Positions 42,950 to 54,172 of a stretch of 64,000 nucleotides of DNA are shown here, one piece after another. The stretch is from Archegozetes longisetosus. Its lineage: Eukaryota > Arthropoda > Arachnida > Sarcoptiformes > Trhypochthoniidae. Under the pieces are notes generated by a model, which saw only the letters and a program-made list of their open reading frames with translations, was not told the origin of the DNA and did not search any database. Location: positions 8,282,001 to 8,346,000 of the forward strand of contig JAEMBT020000002.1 in assembly GCA_018873245.2 (NCBI GenBank), given 5' to 3'. The position numbers and the translations under genes were made by a program. Each line of letters begins with the position of its first letter. Position 1 is the stretch's first letter.

Positions 42950-44888
42950 TGGTCAGACTAAACTTTACGTGGCCAGAGATTTTCGACATAAGCTTGGTAA
43001 ATAAATTTTCTATAACTCAAACTGAGTTCAAATATATAAATTTTATTCACTGCAAATGACCAGAACATCGTTAAAAAAATGCCGAAAAATCGACTAGACT
43101 TGACGTGGCCAGAGATTTTCGACATAAACTTTGTATACAAATAAACTACAACTTAAGCTGATTTCAGATATATAAGTTTTATTCACCGCAAGTGACTAGA
43201 ACATCGGTAAAAAATTTCCCGAAAAATCGACTAGACTTTACGTGGCCACAGATTTTCGATATAAGCTTTCTATATAAAGAAACTAGAACTCAAGCTGAGT
43301 TCAAATATACAAATTTCATTTGCCGCAAATGACTAGAACATTGGTAAAAAAATTCCGAATAATCAAGTATATAAAAAATTACCGTAAAATAAATTTATGG
43401 AATCAAGTTTCAACTCAAGCCGATTGAAATGAATAGAATTTCACTGCTCTGATAATATATTTTGACGAAACTTCAAAAAATAAAAAAATATTGAAAAAAT
43501 GCGAGAACTAAGATCCTACGGGACCTTGGTCTAAAATAGTACCTTGTTAAAATATTTTTTCTTTGAATAAGGTTTGACAAGGACGGAAAAACTATAAAAT
43601 AACGTAGCTTTATGTGAAATTCTTCGCTTAATATAGATTAATACTGATATTATAAGTAATAAATCATTAATAGACTTTTTAAAACACTATATTAGTTGTT
43701 ATTATATAGACGTTATTTTTGCTAGTTTATTTTAGCTGGGAACTTTGACCCGATACAGAGAATTTATAATCAGCTTTTAATATGCTAAGCTGAACCATTT
43801 ATCTTATTGAACCAACTGAGCATCGTCTGACCGATGCTCAGTGCATCCCCTATTGCGCTTCCAATGACACATTTAGTCCTGATGCTACATTTATAAGCTA
43901 AGATCTTTAACTTAGTTTATATTTATAGGCCATATTCCGCCATTGCTGCATAGAAACGGTTCCCGGATCTTGTGATCGTCCTTGTCAAAACCTTACTCAA
44001 AGAAAATATATTTTAACAAGGTACTATTTAAGACCAAGGTCCCGTAGGATCTTAGTTCTCGCATTTTTTCAATATTTTTTTAATTTTTGAAGTTTCATCA
44101 AAATATATTATCAGAGCAGTGAAATTCTATTCATTTCAATCGGTTTGAGTTGAAACTTGATTCCATAAGTTTATTTTAGGGTAATTTTTTATATACTTGA
44201 TTATTCGGAATTTTTTTACCAATGTTCTAGTCATTTGCGGTAAATGAAATTTGTATATTTGAACTCAGCTTGAGTTCTAGTTTCTTTATATAGAAAGCTT
44301 ATATCAAAAATCTGTGGCCACGTAAAGTCTAGTCGATTTTTCGAGAACACTTTTACCGATGTTCTGGTCATTTGCGGTGAATAAAATTTACATAGTTGAA
44401 CTCTGTATGAGTTATGGATTATTTGTATATAAAATTCATCTATGGATTCTCTGGCCACGTAAAGTCTAGTCGATTTTTCGGGAATTTTTTTACCGATATT
44501 CTAGTCACTTGCGGTGAATAAAACTTATATATCTGAAATCAGCTTAAGTTGTAGTTTATTTGTATACAAAGTTTATGTCGAAAATCTCTGGCCACGTTGT
44601 CTAGTCGATTTTTTCGGGAATATTTTTACCAATGTTCTGGTCACTTCCGGTGAATAAATTTTATATATTTGAACTCAGCTTGAGTTGTAGTTTATTTATA
44701 TATAAAGCTCATGTTGAAAATCTGTGGCCACGTAAAGTCTAGTCGATTTTTCGAGAACACTTTCACCGATGTTCTGGTCATTTGCGGTGAATAAAACTTA
44801 TATATCTGAAATCAGCTTAAGCTATAGTTTATTTATATACAAAGTTTATGTCGAAAATCTCTGGCCACGTAAAGTCTAGTTCAACCAA
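42950..44888. mobile_element. Foldback transposon with tandem-repeat termini, copy B
   Basis: About 1.94 kb, nearly palindromic. Each end is built of 120-130 base tandem units with core ACGTGGCCAGAGATTTTCGA then AAACTT, in direct order on the left (from 42957, 43090 and 43225) and inverted on the right (44230-44880). Inside them lie unique arms (ATCAAGTATATAAAAAATTA and its complement), then the 100-base arms shared with copy A (CTACGGGACCTTGGTCTAAA, 43516 and 44033). A central hairpin has ACTGAGCATCG/CGATGCTCAGT around 43815-43842. The ends read TGGTCAGACTA and TAGTTCAACCA. The left arm of the large repeat (31530-31560) has no element here and serves as an empty site; the target appears to be AAAAAA. 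No protein is encoded. Confidence 0.82.
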
Positions 44889-44904
44889 AAAAATTGTTAA
44901 GAGT

Positions 44905-44966
44905 CTACATGAACCCGGTCCTATTCTACTAGTGATCTACTACCACTAACCACTGGACCACTTAGA
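44905..44966 (-). repeat. tRNA-like (pol III A/B box) segment, right copy
   Basis: Minus-strand TGGTCCAGTGGTTAGTGG and ACCGGGTTCA repeat the A/B-box arrangement of 31471-31530 with a small insertion. It cannot fold as a tRNA. It is part of the right arm. Confidence 0.45.
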
Positions 44967-46861
44967 AAACTAAACAGTGAACGCTTTTAAATCCATTGAT
45001 TGAATAAGATTTTCACTTTATTTATATTCGATAAAGTAGTATGACTTCAAAGTCAAATAAAATCAAAAACTTTTCTATAAAACTGTTCTATCAATGTTTG
45101 CTTAATCTTACACATAGGGGGTCTAAAGGATCAGTTGTGGATAGCCTTAACACATAGGTGTTCAGTTTTCAAGCATTGAGTTATACATTCAGGGGCTGGC
45201 GTGAGAAAAGCACATTTTAAACAACATTCTAGAATTAAACTTGTTTTGTAATGCGTTAGTAGGCTCGAGTCTTCGTTCGGACCTAAATATTTTTTGCTAA
45301 ATGTAATTTTTAGGCAACTACTTATTGTTTTAATAAGTAAATAGTGTTTATACATTTCTAATCAACGTTCAATAGTAGGCTTTGAATTCATAAAATATTT
45401 ATGTAATTTGATACTTAAAATCAATTATTCAACTTCTTTAATAAATGTTATTCTTTATTGCAGTTTCAATCACTTTACATAGATTTTAAATATATTTAGT
45501 TTTGAAAACTTGGCATTTATTAGTTTTCACAGTGTTTTTGGATATATTTGAATACTTAATATGAAAACTTGACACAAAACTTCAATATCTAAGTCTAATA
45601 ATTTTAATCAACAGATCTTAAATATGAGAAAACAATTTTGCTTTCCGTAAATATGATTGATGGAGATCTGTGATTTATTTCTGATTCATGCGCTTAACAT
45701 AGTGGTGAACGAATATATTTATAATATAAGTAATCAAAACGTTTTTACGCTTGTCTGATGACGCTGAGTAATCTATGAAAAATCTACATTTTCTCGAATT
45801 AGACTGAATAATTTATTTTTAATCAAGCACTCAGATGAAAGCACTTTGAAATGTTGGTGTATAATGTTTATACTACTATTGGTTATATTGGAAAACTCAA
45901 TAGAAGGAATTATGAGGTGTGTCGATGAGTATGAATAGTTCTTGAAATCGGCAAAGAGAAGATCGGGTCTACAAGTATCAGATGATGATATTGTAGAAAA
46001 GCAATTGTTGCATTTGATTAACCTCATTATTCTGCGTATAAATCGTGGTACATATGATGATATATTATTTTCTGGAATTTCATGAACTGATGGAAGATCT
46101 TTATTGTTAACGGAATATGTTGCTAGTGCAAGAATGTCTGAATTTATTGATGGCGTTGAAGATGATACTTGGTCGGAAATTGGTGTAGTACACTGTACAA
46201 AATCACTGAGCAACAAGTCATCATCTGGTTCACAATTAGTATGAAGTGATTATTCGGAAACTTTGGAAACAAGAATATTTTTGAAAGATGAACGAAAAAT
46301 ATTTGGTGTTATTCCTGCTGCCGATGAACGACGTCTGATAATTCCAAAAAGTTCTCTAAAGTATCTTGGTTAATGCGTCGAGTAAATATGTATTCGATTC
46401 CTGGATATAAGATTTCTGACAAACTAATAAATGAATTAATTGTAATGAGCCACGAATTTTGTTGAAATTACATTTCGATTGATGATACCTGTGTTTAGAT
46501 GGTGGAATGTCCACGACTTAATGAAATCAATACTCTTGTTAAGCTCGATCATTGATATACTGTTTGAATTCAAAGGAGTTTTGTGATATTTTTTTGAGTT
46601 GTACGACGATGAATTTAAGCTATCAAACAATTTATCTATATTTTGGCAAAAAAGTGCTGTTCCTAATGATGATGAAGTCATTTTTACAGTAGCTACGAAA
46701 AAATAAATAGCTGATGCACAAGAATGACTTAAAACTTGAGTTACTAATTTAACCCTTTGCCTATAAAATATTCTCGAATTGAAGTGTTTTTTGGTTAACT
46801 TTGGACTAAAGAAGCTTCACTCTTTTGAAATATCAAAAAGTGTTTAAATATGTGCCCAAGA

Positions 46862-47560
46862 GGTTATTATATATGAAGCGGGGACCTGAGAGCAACTTTG
46901 TCAAAACAGACTCATTTACTTTTAGCTTTTACAACGACCCCTAATCTCTGACCCTTATTAACTCCCATTGACTCCCATTGACTCCCATTGACTCCCATTG
47001 ATTACCATTGATCTCTAAAAACTTCCACTAACTTTGAGTTTTGTATCTAAAAATAAGAAATATACTACCTCTGTTTACTAATTTCCTCTATATAATCCAT
47101 TAAACCTTTAACACCTGTAACACCTGTAGCCTACTTCTTTACATTTCACCACCAGTAGTGCCATTAGCACCAGAACCATCACACCACAAGCACTATCATT
47201 ATCATCACTATTATCACGACATTGTCATTCTCTTTAATTTTATAATAATAATATTTTTATTTATTATTTACTTAATATTAATATTATTGTTAATTATTAT
47301 AATTAATAATATTAATATCAATATTAAATAAACAATAGATAAAATAATAATAATATTATTATTGTTATTACTTTGCCTATTTCTAACCATGGATCTAATC
47401 TTCATATTTTAAATTTTAAAATATAAATATTTTTAAACAACTGATAACACGTATATTTGAATGTGGATACGATAAGGGGGCGTTAATAAACAAATGACTC
47501 CATAAGGAGTCAATAGTTCGTAATGAGTCAATGAGAGTCCCCGCTTCATATATGATAACC
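46862..47560. mobile_element. MITE with 8-bp target duplication, inside the P-like transposase
   Basis: Ends GGTTATTATATATGAAGCGG(GGAC) and its complement, one mismatch in 24 bases. The flanks GCCCAAGA (46854-46861) and GACCAAGA (47561-47568) are an 8-base duplication with one change. An 8-base duplication fits hAT or P superfamilies. It contains a short tandem array (TTGACTCCCA units, 46966-47010) and a very AT-rich core with TAA/AATAAT runs. It carries no transposase. Confidence 0.85.
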
Positions 47561-47962
47561 GACCAAGATGCTATTTTATTATCTGTAAACTTAATGTTGT
47601 GTTTCATTAGTATATTTCTCGTTGTTTTCATTAAATCAGGTACATTAAAAATAAAGAAAATCTTCCGGTTTTGTGAATGAAAAACGGTTGTTATAGAGCG
47701 TAGCACGTGAATTGAGCGCAACTAATTGAGCGCAGCGCATTGAGCGCGGTCAATTGAGCTAACGATAATTGAGCGCTTTTACAATTGAGCGCTTATACAA
47801 TTGAGCGCCAAATATTAGAAATGGAACAAAATTTTATTTAACTAAGTTTGTGAGAGAGCATTTTCTGATTTCAGAACTGCATTAAAACTCACAACACCGC
47901 CAGTTAATAATCAAATTTACAATAATCGTAATAAATAATAATAGATATAATAATAATAGTAA

Positions 47963-48957
47963 TTATACATTAAGATTCAAATTACTTGCGATTAAAGTTA
48001 AATAATCTAAAATTGATTTACTTCCATATTCTTCGACAACCTTCTTTATTCTATATTTTCTTCGACTTAATGGTGGTGAAATTCCAGATGAGTATTGATT
48101 AATCTTCAGTTCATTTAAACTCTGCTCCTGCTGAAGACTTTCGATAAACCTCCAGATATTTGGATGATGAGAGCTTAATAGTGAACTGAAAGCTCTGTGC
48201 CATCCTTCGACTGCATTATTTGTCTTTGGAATGTTATCAACCACAGACGAGTAACAGTTCCATAAAGCTATGGCATAAGTTGGTTCTCTTCGTGTTCTTT
48301 GTAGAGGTCTTCCTATCCATGTGTCTTCGAAGTAGTTCAAAAGCGGGCGAAGAAGTAGCTGGTTCTCAACATAAAATTGGCTTTCTAGTAAATCCTCAAA
48401 TGAGTCCATCACATCCTGAATAGGTACAAAAGCCAACGCGGCCAACATTTTTACTTGGAGAGCGAAATCAGATTCAGCGGTATACTTTTTATGTATATCG
48501 CGAAATTCAGGTTTTGAATTCTTCGCCAAATACATTAGCTGAAGTGAAAAAAGCATCCTCTTTGATTTGCCGATGGAAAAATGGGCGAGAAAGTATTGAT
48601 AGGAGCTCGCTTAAAATCAGTCATAATAGATAATGGATTAAGTGATGGTTGAAGATTTTTTATTGCACTGAAGACACATTCATATAATTCCTCCGTTCTT
48701 TTTGGCATAAGAACAAATACTGAAGGAATTATATTATTGTATTTAACACCATGCAAAGTATAAAGTTGGTCGAAAAATGGCGGAACAACTTTAAATGTTC
48801 CATCAGCAAACCAATGATCACATTCACTCAATAATTGAAGATTTCTTCGAGTTGAAAATATCAAAATTCTTTTAGCGGAAGAGCCACTATCGAATAATAG
48901 GAAATCTTCACCTGTCTTTGTTTTAGTGTATGCTTCTGGAATAAGTAGATCCATCAA
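47963..48957 (-). pseudogene. MULE transposase (catalytic part), frameshifted
   Basis: Two overlapping minus-strand frames (48957-48535 and 48556-47963) together give a MULE-type DDE domain, so one frameshift lies near 48545. Visible features are HWFADGTFKVVPPFFDQLYT with the first Asp, YNNIIPSVFVLMPKRTEELY, SIMTDFKRA with the second Asp, and the C-terminal NNAVEGWHRAFSSLL with the Glu region. The joined length (about 330 residues) is right for the core domain. Shift apart, the frames are open and the motifs kept, so decay is recent or the shift could be an assembly error. Confidence 0.82.
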
Positions 48958-49143
48958 ATTCAGTGGTGAATGAGGAACTCTTCTGGATAATTATCTTGTT
49001 CTCTGAATTGTCCGTATGATCAAACGAGATGATGGAAGCTGAACAGCTACTGCTTGCGAAACTTCAGTTGACAACTGAGCCGAAATATTATTTGGTGGCA
49101 AAATACTATTTAAAGCAGCTTCTTTGATTGATTCCATTTTCTT

Positions 49144-49365
49144 CTATGTTTCAATCCTCGCCGGATCCGGAACATGATTATGATTGTTGCTGTGGTATTT
49201 CACTACACCATCCTTAGTATGGCAGCGCCCAAGACACCTAAATTTACCATAATCGTTGCATCTCCAGAAGGTCTTGTCTTTGACGATCCGATCCAGCCTG
49301 AAAATAAAACCATCATAAATTAATAAATTCTTACCTTTTTCGATTTTAACATAATTCAGGGGCAT
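49144..49365 (-). CDS. FLYWCH zinc-finger part of the MULE transposase
   Basis: 73-residue frame matching the FLYWCH finger: IYDGFIFRLDRIVKDKTFWR then CNDYGKFRCLGRCHTKDG and HNHVPDP, with the C2H2-type pattern of that domain. In many animal MULEs this finger precedes the transposase domain and binds element DNA. It would be the N-terminal exon; about 190 bases without homology separate it from the catalytic frame, holding an intron or a decayed linker. Confidence 0.75.
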   Translation of the reverse strand: MPLNYVKIEKGKNLLIYDGFIFRLDRIVKDKTFWRCNDYGKFRCLGRCHTKDGVVKYHSNNHNHVPDPARIET

Positions 49366-49707
49366 TTTCGACCAAATAGTTGACGCAATTAGTCTCTAGA
49401 AAAAAATAAAATTTGATAGAAATTGCTTATCCAGCAATCTACATACCAAATATTATAATAAAGCTTAGACAAGTTTAATGTTTAAAGTCTTTATTACAAC
49501 TGCTTTTAAAATACAATTTGCATCGTCTTATATACATGTTTTAGCAAAGATCTGACAAATGCAAATTAAAATGTATGACCATCTAAGAGTTTATTGCATT
49601 CAAAGTGAATCACTAATAAGAGCCATTAATAAGATACTAATAAGAGTTTGATTATGGGGGGGGGCTGAAATTAGAATGAAAAAAATAAAAAGATATTTAA
49701 TAATAAT

Positions 49708-49785
49708 GGTAAGATCAGGATTAGAACCTGAATACGTAAGTTTCATAACCGTATGCACTGACCACTACGCTATGCAAGTATTAAT
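49708..49785 (-). repeat. tRNA-like remnant within the MULE
   Basis: On the minus strand TAGCGTAGTGGTCAGTGC resembles a tRNA D-arm with A box, and TCAGG-TTCTAAT-CCTGA is a perfect T-arm with a 7-base loop. The acceptor stem does not pair and the anticodon stem has mismatches, so it is a tRNA-derived remnant, not a working tRNA gene. Confidence 0.5.
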
Positions 49786-50487
49786 AAAAATTATTAAGTA
49801 AAATTCACTTTTAGCGCTCAATTGTATAAGCGCTCAATTAACATGGAACCGTTATAGAGTGATGCTAAGATGGGTTTTTTTGCAAGATTACGATTTTGGT
49901 TCTATTGATCACAAACTATAGCATGAACTCTCAGTTGAATCAAGTCAAGAGAATCGAGAATTTAGTAATAAGTTTCTTTAAAACAGTGGATGGGGATGCA
50001 GTGCGTAAAAAGTGGAAGCACAACGGATACTTCCAGTTAGGAGCTGTTCCTCTTATTAAGAAAACAAATGCATGAATTGCAGTTTCAGATAATTGAGATA
50101 TAGTGCTATAATTAACAAATCCATCGATGAAATCTTTTTTACAATTATAATGGAAATGAGATTTAAAGCTATTTCCTCAAGCGATAAGGAACATATTCGA
50201 TCTTGAGAAGAAAGATTAGTTACAAATAACCCTAAGATTTCAAGATGATTTTCAGTGAGGTCAGTGTCCATTAGATGAGGATTGCAAATCTTTTGGTGGT
50301 GATAATTTAAATAATGATTGCAGTAATGAATATGTTGAAGGACTCCTGTGATATATTTGCGCAGCAAATTTTTTCATTTTGAATGACCAGCTGTGACCAT
50401 GTTTTGATATGAATAAAAACTGAAACTGACATTTGATAAATTCAAACGCAGGTGGATGGGACATGGTAAAACGAGAGACAAGAGAGA

Positions 50488-50695
50488 CAATATATTTTAA
50501 TTATTGAGAGACAGACAGACAGACAGAGTAGAGACAACATATTTTCTATAGTAGAGACCATGTACACTCTCTCTTTCCATCTCATTCTGTCTCTCCTGTC
50601 TCTCTCCTAAGGAGCACATTGTCTCCTATCTCTCCATTGAAACATATTGTCTCTCCATAGAAAATACATTGTCTCTCTTGTCTCTCCTTTTATCA
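50488..50695. repeat. GACA/GAGA microsatellite, degenerate
   Basis: Runs of AGACAGACAGACAG followed by an inverted block of GTCTCTCCT and CATTGTCTCTC units. It abuts the N-terminal end of the P-like transposase homology. Confidence 0.75.
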
Positions 50696-50986
50696 TATCC
50701 CCAGATGGATTGAACAAATTTCTAACAGTATCTATTTTTTGCAAAAGTGATGATAATGGTTTTGTGATTGATAGTGGTAAATTGAATAATTTCTAAATCT
50801 TGTATTAACGCTATGCAACTCCTACACTTAAGCTATATTTTCCATTGATAGTCGTCATGAAGTCTGGTAAGGGATTAAAAACCAAATGTGTAGCAAAAAG
50901 AGGTGACTAAACAATTGTTCGACTCTGGACAAAACTTAGATCTACTTTTAAACCATGAGATTTTTGAATGAAACCTGCAACTCTTC

Positions 50987-51283
50987 TAGTGATGTAAAAG
51001 TTCTAGAAATTTTCTTTTAATGAGAAACTTTCTAAAAAGTTTCTCTGGACTATTTTTCCTACGCCGTGGTTATTTTGAATGCCAAAACCAAAATAAGTGA
51101 TATTTTGAATGTTTAAAAGTCGCTAATGTTGTGTATCACTTAAATTAAAGCATTATTTCAATTAAAACATAATTTTGAGCTGAGGAAATAGAAAACTTCT
51201 TATAAGAGAAATTTTGTGCGATATAAAATTTCTAGAAAGTTTCTCGAGATAATTTCTCCGGAAATTTTCTTTTTACAACACTA
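50987..51283. mobile_element. hAT-type MITE with exact 8-bp target duplication
   Basis: 297 bp, starting TAGTGATGTAAAAG and ending CTTTTTACAACACTA. The start TAGTG-TGTAAAA is of hAT type. Both flanks are AACTCTTC (50979-50986 and 51284-51291), an exact 8-base duplication. The inside is a foldback of TTCTAGAAA/TTTCTCGAG-like motifs. No coding frame. Confidence 0.85.
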
Positions 51284-51291
51284 AACTCTTC

Positions 51292-52008
51292 TCTTGTTGT
51301 AAAATATCTAATGATCGACATAAGATTGCTGTCTCTTAATTCTCAATCAAATCAAAGTATGTTTTGCAATATGAAGAATATGATCAAAAGGCTTTCAAAT
51401 ATAATTTAGTGTTGCAAAACATACCTAATAAAACAACAAAAAAACAAACAATTTTATTATCTTTTTACAGAACATTTTTGTATTAAAAGCTAACAAAATG
51501 ATCAAATATTTGATAATAGGTTGGCATGAATTGTATTTTCGACACTGTTGTCATTTAAATTGTGCACTCATTGATCAAATCCATTGAAAACCTTAATATG
51601 AATTTGTTCACAAATAACGATTACTTATTTATGACAATCATGTTTTGATTTAAAATATAAACTTTAAGAGCAACTAAAATTCGATCAATTTTCAAATAAA
51701 CAACTAATAAAAAGTTTTCGTCAGTTTTGTCGAATCGAAACTTATCCTAAAAATGATTTAAAGTCAAATTACAAAAGTGGTGCAACTTTAGAGACGAGTT
51801 GTTTTTTGTGGAATGTTTTGGGTTTCAATAAAAGGCGCAATCGTTTGATACTCAGTTGTAGTGAGATTTAACTAAATTTTCATTTAATTATCAAATAATT
51901 GAAGCCTTAATTGAATAGTAATGACTAATAATTAATTTGAACACAACTTCGGTAGTAACTGATCGATATTTTAAGGACTTATATTGAAATTGATAGCCAA
52001 TATTGAAA
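51292..52008. other. RAD9 upstream region
   Basis: AT-rich, no gene. It must hold the RAD9 promoter. Confidence 0.4.
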
Positions 52009-53987
52009 ATGAAGTGCAAAATAATTGGTCAACACTTAAGAGGTATTCAAATTGAAATTAAAAGAAAATTATTTAAATTTAATGATTATTTAATTATTGA
52101 ACAGTTTTGTCAAAAGCAGTTCGTCTCTTATCGAAGATTTCAAATACAGTTCTCATTACTACTAATTCGAATGGAGTATTATATTTTTATTATTAGCCAA
52201 AAGTTTATTATTTATGTAACTTATTTTAATACTATTCTTACTAAAACAGTTGAAATTGCAATCACTGAACGAACACAAATCAGCCTTTGTTGAAATACAA
52301 CTTGAAAACAGATTTTTTGCTTCTTTCGAGTCTTCAGTCGACACTCTCTGTACTATTAACCTCAAAGTGAGTCAAACTTCAGTTTTATTTAATTATTTTC
52401 TAATTAAACTAATTAAAGTTTTATTTTTAGTCTCTAATACTAGTGTTTCGAATGGTAAACATGGATAAGATAGTCGAAAGTTGCACTATAATTATGGATA
52501 ATTCAATGCCTAGAGTTGTCTTTCAGATGAAATGCAAAAGAGGTTTAAATTTCGAATTTGACTCGTTTTATAATAAATCTCTTTCATAATAAACTGTAAA
52601 ACTTTAAATAATGTGCTAATCGACTTGAATCGAGTCAATTATTAGATATTCTAATGATTTGATACAACTAGGTGTGACTCGGGAATATTTTTTGCCATAT
52701 ATGGAATCAGACGTTTATCGTTATTCTTCAAATTCTTTGGGCAAAACTCCTACCTTTAAGGCTCAATCTAAGTATGTTTCAAACTCGCTCAAAATTCTCA
52801 CTACAAAAGCGATTTATTCATAATTTGAATTACTATTATTAGAGTATTGTCTGAAGCCTTTCAACATTTCGCTCAGTTTACTAGAGATATAACATTATGG
52901 TTACATTCGGACCAAATTCTGTTCAAAAGTTATTTCGAAGAAGACGATCAAAATTGTAATTTGTATAATATATTCTTGTTTCACATTTTCTCAATAATAA
53001 CAAATTCTTTAGTGTCGTGGCTACCGATGACATCATTTTCTTATAAATCAAATGAATTCCTAACTTATAATTTTACGAATGAAATAACGATAACATTTAA
53101 TGTTAGAGATCTAAAGGTTAGAATGCTCGTAATAGAATATTAAAGACTCTAGATTGAATTTTGATTTAGTCATTTTTAGAATTCGCTTCGTATCAAAACC
53201 AGTGCGTCAACTCTTTCTTTGAAGCTTCAGGAAAGTAAGTCCAATACATTATTATTGAAAAGATAGAACGACTACAATCCAAATCGATTTAATTACTCTG
53301 TTTTAAGACCGATAGAATTCACAATTAACAACAGTGTGGATTGCTACAGTGCAAAACTCATATTGGCAACATTCGACTTTCCCGACAATGAATTACCAAT
53401 TCCTCCCAGCAATCAACTTTCGCACACAAGTTTCAGTGTTGTCGGGTATCAAAATTACTGATTAATCAATGTTTTGTTTATTGTTCTAATTTTATACTTA
53501 TTTTGCAGTTCTAATGAAACATCGAATAATGACTTCACAACCAGTTATCCCAATGATTCTCATAATTCAAGTCATATGCCTTCAATTCCATCAAATTCTG
53601 GACTTAATCAAAATACTTCTGAACCAAGTATTTCAAATGCAAATGTGGTCAGTAATGAGACTGCAGATGAAGATGAAGACGATTTTGATGATGATGACGT
53701 GTTTGAACAAATGCTTTCGGGAATGCCTGATTTTTCTCGAAACCAAAGCAATGAAACCCCAGAGACTACTAACGAGAGTTTGTTCGCATTGACTGGATCT
53801 GCACTCGCGAAAGTATGTATTCAAATCACGTTTTAAAGTTCAATAAAGCGCTATTAATCTATTAAACTATCTTTATGCTTGATATCAGTATCACAAGAAT
53901 GTTCTTTTTGGTTCTGAAGATGAAGATAGTCCAGTGGCTTCGGGTGAAGATGTAATCGTTCCAGATTCTGATGAGGAAACACTTTAA
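52009..53987 (+). CDS. RAD9A: RAD9 checkpoint clamp subunit
   Basis: Eleven small exons, phases consistent, 418 residues (human RAD9A 391): 52009-52042, 52105-52175, 52250-52366, 52431-52542, 52672-52771, 52843-52955, 53013-53116, 53170-53234, 53308-53445, 53509-53812 and 53889-53987. RAD9 is part of the 9-1-1 ring (RAD9-RAD1-HUS1) loaded at damaged DNA to activate ATR. The start MKCKIIGQHLRVLSKAVRLL follows the family MKC..G..VKVL.KAVH pattern and appears only after joining exons 1 and 2. Later blocks are VFRMVNMDKIVESC, QMKCKRGVTREY, VLSEAFQHF and LATFDFPD. The C-terminal 130 residues are disordered and acidic (EDEDDFDDDD) and end in an acidic Ser-containing segment (VPDSDEETL) like the phosphorylated tail that binds TOPBP1. 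Confidence 0.9.
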
Positions 53988-54172
53988 ACGTATCGAAATT
54001 TATAATTATAAATATTTTTTGCAGAATTAAATCTTTGATTTAAATTATAAGATTTCAGTGGTTTTGCAGTTAAGCATTTTAAAAGTATTTTACAATTTAT
54101 TGCCCTTATTTTTGACTAAATAAACAAATTTTAAAACTTAAAACTTATTGAATGATAATTTATTATATAATT

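Larger units (their letters stand above)
41370..45320. repeat. Right arm of the 14.7-kb inverted repeat
   Basis: Inverted counterpart of 30657-33390 (paired blocks listed there). It is longer because it carries a foldback element (42950-44888) and a non-matching stretch at about 41560-42235. That stretch has a GTATAAAAGCAG box near 41830, AATAAAAG near 41976 and an inverted pair ACGAATTGG/CCAATTCGT around 42077-42122. These could be an LTR-like insertion, but ends were not found. Confidence 0.6.
47699..49850 (-). mobile_element. Mutator-like element (MULE) with subterminal TTGAGCGC repeats
   Basis: A 2152-bp insertion flanked by the exact 9-base duplication GTTATAGAG (47690-47698 and 49851-49859), the length typical of MULEs. 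Both ends carry inverted arrays of AATTGAGCGC: seven units or so on the left (47711-47810) and two on the right (49814-49839). It encodes a FLYWCH finger and a MULE transposase on the minus strand. It lies within the P-like transposase, so it is the younger of the two. Confidence 0.87.
45773..50464 (-). pseudogene. P-element/THAP9-like transposase, decayed and twice interrupted
   Basis: Transposase blocks run in order on the minus strand. WSFKMKKFAAQIYHRSPSTY and RICSLSLEEIAL (50464-50180) come first, then, in another frame, a block with SETAIHAFVFLIRG and NWKYPL. AIVCDQ (about 49916) is followed by NRKIFFIFNVPDLMKTTRN (about 47650), APKLT-like SPKLT (about 46790), TALFCQNIDKLFDSLNSSSY (46660), YVPRFIRRIMRLIKCNNC (about 46040) and a final IKNKLFSLIREN (45800). 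Stops and frameshifts occur between them. A MULE (47699-49850) and a MITE (46862-47560) split it. The N-terminal THAP zinc finger was not found; a microsatellite begins where it should be. Element ends were not identified. Confidence 0.8.

Noticed and set aside
49708..49785. Functional tRNA gene
   Set aside because: T-arm is perfect but acceptor and anticodon stems fail, and it lies inside a transposon.
45773..50464. Domesticated THAP9-like host gene
   Set aside because: Multiple stops, frameshifts and two transposon insertions rule out a working protein.
53013..53116. Alternative reading frame for RAD9 exon 7
   Set aside because: The other two frames meet stop codons within 12 codons. The chosen frame also requires the upstream TTTAG acceptor at 53169, which restores homology in exon 8.
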